NCBI RefSeq assembly: GCF_005862305.2
Contig: NZ_CP054023.1
Location: forward strand, 372,001-436,000
DNA length: 64,000 nucleotides
Direction: 5' to 3'
Source: Rhizobium indicum
Lineage (GTDB): Bacteria; Pseudomonadota; Alphaproteobacteria; Rhizobiales; Rhizobiaceae
The position numbers were made by a program, and so were the translations under genes. Positions 26,829 to 32,732 of the stretch are shown piece after piece. The notes beneath the pieces were generated by a model. It searched no databases. It saw only the letters and a program-made list of their open reading frames with translations, and had not been told where the DNA came from. Each line of letters begins with the position of its first letter. Within the stretch, counting starts at the first letter, position 1.

Positions 26829-27725
26829 ATGGACGAGATATTCGAACAGCTTCTGCACCTTTCTGCACGCACCGAGACGCTGATTGCCGTTTACGATGGT
26901 GATGACCGGCTGCAATACGCCAACGGCGCCTTTCGTTCGGTCTATTTCATCGAGCCCGATGAAACGCCACTCTGGCCGGATCTCATGCGGCGCAATTTTG
27001 AGCTGCGGCGAGGCACGGTCATTCAGACGAGCAATTTCGACGAGTGGCTGCGGTCGACGCAGTCGCGCCGTGGCAAGATCGGCTATCGAGCTTTCGAGAC
27101 GGACCTCTACGATGGCCGGTGGTTCTGGATGACCGAGGCGGTCAAGAAGAACGGTTGGATGTTGTGCATTGCGAGCAACATCACCAGTTTGCGAGCGCAT
27201 GGCAGGACTGTCCGGCAAGATCGCGATCAGGCGATCAAGGCTTCTTACACCGACGAGCTCACAGGTGTCGCCAACCGCCGCTTTGTGATGGCACGCGTCG
27301 ACGACATGCTGGCAGCCGCCCAGCACGGAAACAATGGATGCCTTGCCGTATTCGACATCGACAATTTCAAACACATCAACGATCGGCTTGGTCACCATGC
27401 CGGGGACGTCGTCCTGCGCGATTTTGCGCATCGCATTCATCAGAATGTTCGCCGCAACGATTGTTTTGGGCGGGTCGGCGGAGAAGAATTCCTGCTCGTG
27501 ATGCCGGCAACCGGGCCGGAAGACGCCATTGCCATCGTCGAGTGCATGCTGACGGTGATCCGCTTCTCCCGGCCTCTGCCTGAATCTCCCGACTTCAGCT
27601 ACACCTGTTCTGCCGGCATCGCCGCTTGTGTCCCGTCAGACAGCGCGTCGGACCTTTATCGACGCGCCGATCAAGCACTCTATGCCGCCAAGTTAAGCGG
27701 CCGGGACAGGGTGCGCGCAGCGTAG
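26829..27725 (+). CDS. Diguanylate cyclase with PAS-like sensor domain
   Basis: Cytoplasmic GGDEF protein (298 aa) predicted to make cyclic di-GMP from two GTP. Residues 12-120 form a PAS-like domain (LIAVYDGDDRLQYANGAFRS, then WFWMTEAVKKNGWML). The GGDEF domain begins YTDELTGVANRRFV and has FDIDNFKHINDRLGH. The active-site loop GGEEF is at 217-221 and is intact; the inhibitory I-site RRND at 208-211 is also present, so product feedback is expected. No membrane segment is seen. It is monocistronic, with the coding frame ending before a small convergent gene. Confidence 0.93.
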   Translation: MDEIFEQLLHLSARTETLIAVYDGDDRLQYANGAFRSVYFIEPDETPLWPDLMRRNFELRRGTVIQTSNFDEWLRSTQSRRGKIGYRAFETDLYDGRWFWMTEAVKKNGWMLCIASNITSLRAHGRTVRQDRDQAIKASYTDELTGVANRRFVMARVDDMLAAAQHGNNGCLAVFDIDNFKHINDRLGHHAGDVVLRDFAHRIHQNVRRNDCFGRVGGEEFLLVMPATGPEDAIAIVECMLTVIRFSRPLPESPDFSYTCSAGIAACVPSDSASDLYRRADQALYAAKLSGRDRVRAA

Positions 27726-27862
27726 GCGCCTGGGCTACGGTTGAACCTCAATTTGGTGTGCCGTTCTCAGAGCAGGCACTTCGTCGCGCGCCGCAGTCGT
27801 GGCGGACGGCGATGTGAGACCTGTTCGCTGAGGCAGGAACCAATGTGAGTGGACGCGATTTC

Positions 27863-28162
27863 TTAAATTCCCGACCCGTGAAGCTCCTGCTCATCGTCGC
27901 CTTCCCAGGGGGAGGGCATCGAGGTGCGATTGGCCGAGGGCATCGGCATCCAACACTTCAATTCCGGCTCGGCATATTCGATGATGTGCCCGGGCGAGGA
28001 ATCAGAGGCGCGCCAGCCTTCTGCACCGAACTGATCGCCATGCGACCAATAGGCCAGGTCAACTTCTGCCGGCCCCTGTTCGGACGGGCGAATCGTGACG
28101 AGGATCCTGCTACCGTCTCTCGGTGCGCTTGCCATGTCGCGCCAGCGGTCTGTGTCGTCCAT
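27863..28162 (-). CDS. Small hypothetical protein, DUF551-like N-terminus
   Basis: A 99-residue protein starting MDDTDRWRDMASAPRDGSRI behind a perfect AGGAGG. The W-x-x-M-A-S-A-P-R-D-G-S/T pattern is a common start of small proteins found in phages and rhizobial accessory DNA. Later parts (AYWSHGDQFGAEGWRASDSS) are also typical. No biochemical role is known. Confidence 0.65.
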   Translation of the reverse strand: MDDTDRWRDMASAPRDGSRILVTIRPSEQGPAEVDLAYWSHGDQFGAEGWRASDSSPGHIIEYAEPELKCWMPMPSANRTSMPSPWEGDDEQELHGSGI

Positions 28163-28242
28163 CGTCTTTCCTCCTGCCTCGCTGCAGGTTGCAAGTGTCG
28201 CCTCGCCATCGGAAACGGTCAATTGAAAGTTTGCAGAACCGA

Positions 28243-28395
28243 TTGTCTGTCGGGCCGGAGGAAGATGGCCGCCGCTTTTGGGTCCTGGCCGTTGTCGACG
28301 ACTTCACCCCCGAATGCCTGAAGCTGGTCGCCGACATGTCGCTCTCAGGTCGGCGGCTTGCGCGGGAACTCGATGCCGTCATCGTACGCCCAGGG
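28243..28395 (+). pseudogene. IS3-family transposase (OrfB) remnant
   Basis: Residues DGRRFWVLAVVDDFTPECLK then LVADMSLSGRRLARELDAVI match the integrase core of IS3-family OrfB, including the second catalytic-region signature VVDDFT. Sequence before and after is unrelated, so only about 50 codons survive. It lies at the left border of the YcaO/TfuA gene block. Confidence 0.8.
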
Positions 28396-28574
28396 GCTTC
28401 TCCACGAACTGCCGCTGAAAATGACGCCTCAGTCGCCCGTTTGCGGGATCTCCGCCATCACCGGGCCATTACGAAGCATGCTCTGTTTTTATGGTTATTT
28501 GACCGTGGAGGAGCCGAGTATTCGGCTACTCCCCGACGGGCCTATATGTCTGTTCTTCGGGAGCCTGCAATATT

Positions 28575-29036
28575 TCACTTGCCGTCTTGATGACCCGAGT
28601 TATCCTCCTCCCGAGGATACTTTTCTTGAGATCCGAGCGTATTGAATCTGTTCCCGACGGCTGAGACGAAGTCATCAAACTTAGGGTTTTCGCGGATCAT
28701 CTCGACGGTTGTTTTGTGCGAGGAATCGGAACCGTGTGTAGAGTAGACGACGCCTTCGTTAGGAAACGTGATTTCACCGTCCGATTTCCGGATTTCGTAA
28801 AGCCTGACCGTTTCGTCAGTATCGCCGTCTAGCGTCCCGGTCACTTTGATTTGGCCAGGGTCCCCCTTTTCTCCCTCGTCAACATCGATGTCGAACGTTT
28901 TGCCGCTCGGTAGTTCCAGGTCTTTGATTTTTTTGCCCTCGCTATCTTCGCAAAAGCCGCCAGCGAGATCGTAAATGGAAAAAACTGAGCACTTCCCAAC
29001 CGTTACTTCAACGAAATAGGTCATCACATTCTCCAT
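28575..29036 (-). CDS. Hypothetical protein, last gene of the YcaO/TfuA cluster
   Basis: Unrecognised acidic protein of about 153 aa. The ATG at 29036 overlaps the TGA of the preceding gene (TGATG), implying translational coupling. A second start at 29024 (MTYFVEVTVGKCSVFSIYDL) has GGAG at a good distance. Beta-strand-like segments (KTFDIDVDEGEKGDPGQIKV, TVRLYEIRKSDGEITFPNEG) precede a polar, highly charged tail. No signal peptide, leader-like motif or cysteine/serine-rich core typical of a RiPP precursor is visible. Codon use is more AT-rich than in the flanking catabolic genes. Confidence 0.7.
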   Translation of the reverse strand: MENVMTYFVEVTVGKCSVFSIYDLAGGFCEDSEGKKIKDLELPSGKTFDIDVDEGEKGDPGQIKVTGTLDGDTDETVRLYEIRKSDGEITFPNEGVVYSTHGSDSSHKTTVEMIRENPKFDDFVSAVGNRFNTLGSQEKYPREEDNSGHQDGK

Positions 29037-29527
29037 CAATCTCGGTTCAAACGACCGTCACGGTGCGCCATCCTCAAGGTGATTGCGTAGGAACTGGGGG
29101 ATCGTTTGCCCGGTAAATTTGCATCAAGGATGAGTGAACGCGCATCACCATAGTTTGTGGTAAGTTCGAGCAACGCAGTCGATGCCCGAATACGCCACAT
29201 TTTGTAACCCAAGCCGTCGAACCCACAACCGACGGCCGGTTTCGGCGATGCTTTCTTAATAAGGAACACGCGATTTGTATCAAATCGATAGCAGTGACCT
29301 TCGAAAGCGTAGCCATAAGCAAGAACAACTGAATACTCTCTTGACTTGTAGGCGTAAGGAACCTTGTCCTCTCGATACAACTGGAGCCGAACCGCGTTGA
29401 GTTGTCCTTCGCCGATGTCGAAGCTCGCGTAATCAAATGTCTCATTCAATTTCACACCATAAATAATCAGAGCGTCAGCCTCGTAACGATCCGTTGCTGG
29501 TGCTGGGACGTCGTCTCTATCTCTCAT
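29036..29527 (-). CDS. Hypothetical protein in the YcaO/TfuA cluster
   Basis: Unrecognised 163-residue protein. GGGAGG five bases before ATG 29527 sets the start. The sequence looks like a soluble beta-rich fold (DALIIYGVKLNETFDYASFD, YKSREYSVVLAYGYAFEGHC) and includes PKPAVGCGFDGLGYKMWRI near the end. The gene follows the peptidase gene with a slight overlap of untranslated sequence (21 bp between stop and start) and is coupled to the next gene through TGATG. Position suggests a shared role with the peptidase and YcaO/TfuA enzymes; what it does is unknown. Confidence 0.7.
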   Translation of the reverse strand: MRDRDDVPAPATDRYEADALIIYGVKLNETFDYASFDIGEGQLNAVRLQLYREDKVPYAYKSREYSVVLAYGYAFEGHCYRFDTNRVFLIKKASPKPAVGCGFDGLGYKMWRIRASTALLELTTNYGDARSLILDANLPGKRSPSSYAITLRMAHRDGRLNRD

Positions 29528-29547
29528 CGATGCCTCCCGAAAAATTG

Positions 29548-30780
29548 TCAAAGAATTCCACGCCACCTCATGCAATCTTCAAGTTGTTGGAGGTATGCAT
29601 TGCCACGCTCCCGATAGCTGGCTTCGAGAAAGGCTTCTGCAGCAGCTGCAAAGGTGATGCTGTCCGGTTCAAGGTAAGCCCATGAGCGCATTACAGCTTC
29701 CCCAACGATATCTCTTGCTTCCTCAAGGGCGGCCTTAGCGGCAAAGTGGCGTAGCTCGTAAGACGACCTGGACGTCCGCATCGCTTCATCCATAAGGGCA
29801 GGCGCTAGCTGTTGCCGCAGATCTGAGAAACGTTTTGGATTGAGATCAGATAGACCGCGTTCGAACAGGAGCGATTGGTAGACCTCAATGAGGCAGTCGA
29901 AGAGGGCCGCAGCAAACGGCTTCGATTGGTCGTGAACCTCGCCGCTAACATCACGCATCTTAAGTGAATTGTTGAACGATCGAAGTTGCTTCTCGTCGCT
30001 TAACTCGGCGAATCTGTCCAGTTCATTGTGCAGGAGAAGATTCCCCTTAGTTCGACGGAGTAGCCGATCAACTGCCGTGTCGAATTGCAGTAGCCCCAGC
30101 AAAGATATGAAATCGGCTATCGATTCATGGTAGGCAAAGAAATCGCAGCCGCGACCGTCTCCCTCAAGAATTCCGAGTTCGCTCAGCAAAATAAGGTGGC
30201 CGATTTCATGAGCGATCGCGTCAAAGTTCAGGGCAAAATATGAAGTCGGCGTTTCTGGCTCGCTCTCGCCCAATTCAAGGAAACCAAATCCGGATTGTGC
30301 GTTCTCCCAGTGTGGAATCCGTGGAATAATCTCAAGACGTTCGACTGTAGGTTCAAAAAACCAGCCTATTGGGTGCCCAACGTAGCTCTCACAAATATCG
30401 AGAACACGACGTGCACAGGCAAAGCTGTGTGTCGAAAGGAAAGCGGGGGAGTCGGGACCGATGTGGTCAAAATGGCCGTCGGGGCCGGGTTCTGCTGGCG
30501 GCCTCAAAACCCCCCGATATGGGGGCAGATTCGGCGATGCGTAAGGGATTTTCGGCTCAATCGGATTTGCGACGTACATCCGGCTGTCCGACGGCCCTGC
30601 GAGAATCGGGCCCGCAGACGCTCCGATCCACACCACCTCGGGCTTTTCATAACCTGGAATAAATGGCGGTTGCGGAAAAATGAGAAATCGGGTTCCCAGT
30701 GACGGCTCGAAAGCTGCCCCACCTGCGCCTTCTGGATGTGTAATCGCATCCAACGTCGCCCCCACCGCTTCATTGCCCAC
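29548..30780 (-). CDS. Gluzincin-type metallopeptidase in the YcaO/TfuA cluster
   Basis: Predicted zinc peptidase of 410 aa. HEIGH at 191-195 supplies two His ligands and the catalytic Glu, and Y-HESIAD at 217-223 supplies the third ligand Glu219 followed by the conserved Asp223, as in thermolysin-like enzymes (Glu there lies 20 residues after the second His; here 24). The N-terminal 150 residues are proline-rich and unlike known families; the C-terminal half is helical. No secretion signal is seen, so cytoplasmic. The best start is GTG 30780, without a clear ribosome site, 23 bp after tfuA. Cleavage of a leader peptide or modified protein is a plausible role but unproven. Confidence 0.75.
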   Translation of the reverse strand: MGNEAVGATLDAITHPEGAGGAAFEPSLGTRFLIFPQPPFIPGYEKPEVVWIGASAGPILAGPSDSRMYVANPIEPKIPYASPNLPPYRGVLRPPAEPGPDGHFDHIGPDSPAFLSTHSFACARRVLDICESYVGHPIGWFFEPTVERLEIIPRIPHWENAQSGFGFLELGESEPETPTSYFALNFDAIAHEIGHLILLSELGILEGDGRGCDFFAYHESIADFISLLGLLQFDTAVDRLLRRTKGNLLLHNELDRFAELSDEKQLRSFNNSLKMRDVSGEVHDQSKPFAAALFDCLIEVYQSLLFERGLSDLNPKRFSDLRQQLAPALMDEAMRTSRSSYELRHFAAKAALEEARDIVGEAVMRSWAYLEPDSITFAAAAEAFLEASYRERGNAYLQQLEDCMRWRGIL

Positions 30781-30803
30781 ATAAGCGATAAAGTATCATA
30801 CCA

Positions 30804-31571
30804 CTACAACGCGCCTTTAGACAATACTGCGTCCGACAAATTGTAGTAATCCATATCGTACGCGAATGCCTCGGTGAGTTTAAATTCGGGACTACATGGT
30901 GGGGCTTCCGTGATGTATTTGTTGCTACTGAGGTATCTGAGTAAACCGATCGCATCAGCTCTCTTCTGGGCTACGAATCCGTTTGCCAGCCAAGCCTTCA
31001 GAGCACCAAGCTGTTCAATAGGCCCGAGACTTACATCGGCGACCGACATGAGTTTATGGAGGCTTCTGGTCATGAAGTGAAGGGAACGTGATAGTTCCTC
31101 AAGTTGCTGGCGGACTTTTCTCTCTATGATGCCTTCACGCTCTGCTCTTTTTAAAGTCATCCTGATGTCGAACAGCGCTTCGCCTATCCCCTTGGAGCCC
31201 ATGTCGGAAGGAGCCATGGGTACCGCGACGTCGGCGTCGTCGGCGAGAACGTTTCTACGATACCATCTGAAGATCAGCCCGTGCCCGGTCATGCCGAATG
31301 GCGCAAGCTCAGCCGCCCGAAGGGCGCCTATGCTTGCCGCACCATAGAGCCGGACCCCCTGCGACATCGCCCAGAGGATTTCTTGATGGCGAACCGCTGG
31401 TGACTGGGCGAATACTCCGTCGATGAGAGCAATTGTGGATGGAGCGTATTGAACCACCGCTCGAACAACATCTCCACACCCTGCGGGAGGGAGGTAGCGG
31501 GCGTCCATGTGCAGCCGTGCCTCAGCGGCGCTAATGGTTGGGCCGAGAAAAATGACGACATCACCACGCAA
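30804..31571 (-). CDS. tfuA: TfuA-like protein
   Basis: TfuA-family protein (255 aa), the partner of YcaO enzymes in making peptide-backbone thioamides, first named from trifolitoxin production in Rhizobium. Family blocks are all visible: VVIFLGPTISAAEARLH, YLPPAGCGDVVRAV, IALIDGVFAQSPAVRHQEIL, GVRLYGAASIGALRAAELA and PFGMTGHGLIFRWY. The start is TTG at 31571 with GGAG seven bases upstream, overlapping the ycaO end by 11 bp, so the two are translated together. The C-terminal 100 residues are less conserved helices. Confidence 0.9.
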   Translation of the reverse strand: MRGDVVIFLGPTISAAEARLHMDARYLPPAGCGDVVRAVVQYAPSTIALIDGVFAQSPAVRHQEILWAMSQGVRLYGAASIGALRAAELAPFGMTGHGLIFRWYRRNVLADDADVAVPMAPSDMGSKGIGEALFDIRMTLKRAEREGIIERKVRQQLEELSRSLHFMTRSLHKLMSVADVSLGPIEQLGALKAWLANGFVAQKRADAIGLLRYLSSNKYITEAPPCSPEFKLTEAFAYDMDYYNLSDAVLSKGAL

Positions 31572-32712
31572 GATGGAACTCCGGATTGGTTTCTAAGGGG
31601 GGAGCAATCACTTTCGCTACATGAAGCGGTATTCGTTCATCGGAGTGTAGATGGACAAGAATTGCCGCCTGAGCGCCCGCAAGCTGAAGAGCCGTCAATA
31701 TCCGTCTTAGCGGATCCTCCAGAGGTCCGTTGTTTACGTCTGTCTGATACGTCCGCTCACCCTTTGCTAACTGGGCCCGCCAACCCGCCAGTTCGGAAGC
31801 CCCGGGATAGCTATAGAGATCGGTCCTAACATCCTCTCGGGCCGCTGAAATGACGCCTAGTCTGGACTGACACGCTTCAAGAAGAGCGCTGGCCAAAGCA
31901 TTATCGTGAGTGAAGGCACATCCAAATCCTTCAGCGGGCAACGGAGCAAACGGCGCTTGCTCCCCATTCTCCATGATATGAACCCAGTAGACGGGGAACT
32001 CATGCGCCGTTGGAATCCGCCAAATGCCAACCCCAAAGCCCGCAGCACGCACCTTGATCACGATTTCGCCGGAAAGCCCTGCGGTAACGGATTGAGTGTT
32101 TATTTGGAAACGGTCAAAGAAATGCGGAGTTTCCAGTGCCGAACAGCGGGCTTGACGCTCCAAAATCTCGAAGCAGGCGTGGAGGACCGCGTGTTGGACG
32201 CTCGCGCTGGCCGCAAGGCCCGATGTATCGCGCGGAACCCACTTTGGGTGAGGGGATGGTATCGTGTAGGCGGTATCCACCAGCCCTAACGGAACTGAGG
32301 TTTTCAGGCCAGAGAACAGATCGACCCCATCTATCCAAGTCAGCGTCTCGGCGGTGTCTCTGACGCCAAGATGTGACCAGAGCCCTTGTTCTTTGCTTTC
32401 GCGAAAGGGCGCCGTGAATATCGAGTCAGGGGCGATCCGTTCTGAAGCCCAACCTTCAAGGGACTCCATTAACGCTGATATTGCGGCCAAGGGAAAAGTC
32501 ATGCCTTTACCTTGGCTTACCGTCACCGACAAAGATTGGGGGCGAACTACCTGAACGACTGGGATTCCGATCCAGTCCAGATTGGTAACCGAGCCCAACC
32601 TTGTGATGCCAAATTCGTTCTTCCGCGCCAAAATCCTCTTCGCTGTCTGCCAAGGATCGGGCAGCGTTCGAAGGTGAGCATCAAAGATGATATTCAGCAG
32701 CCCTTCGTCCAG
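31561..32712 (-). CDS. YcaO-domain protein (TfuA-associated)
   Basis: YcaO enzymes use ATP to activate peptide-backbone amides; with TfuA they are linked to thioamide formation. Domain features include GITRLGSVTNLDWIGIPVVQ, VVRPQSLSVTVSQGKGMTFP, and the ATP-binding helices PLAAISALMESLEGWASERI and HAVLHACFEILERQARCSAL. The frame lacks ATG. TTG 32631 would cut off the conserved stretch TLPDPWQTAKRILARKNEFG, so translation probably begins at CTG 32710-32712, six bases after AGGAGG (32719-32724); this adds 27 residues for a total of 383. No precursor gene is adjacent. Confidence 0.87.
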   Translation of the reverse strand: MDEGLLNIIFDAHLRTLPDPWQTAKRILARKNEFGITRLGSVTNLDWIGIPVVQVVRPQSLSVTVSQGKGMTFPLAAISALMESLEGWASERIAPDSIFTAPFRESKEQGLWSHLGVRDTAETLTWIDGVDLFSGLKTSVPLGLVDTAYTIPSPHPKWVPRDTSGLAASASVQHAVLHACFEILERQARCSALETPHFFDRFQINTQSVTAGLSGEIVIKVRAAGFGVGIWRIPTAHEFPVYWVHIMENGEQAPFAPLPAEGFGCAFTHDNALASALLEACQSRLGVISAAREDVRTDLYSYPGASELAGWRAQLAKGERTYQTDVNNGPLEDPLRRILTALQLAGAQAAILVHLHSDERIPLHVAKVIAPPLETNPEFHLAW

Positions 32713-32732
32713 TTCCTGCCTCCTCTACTCGA

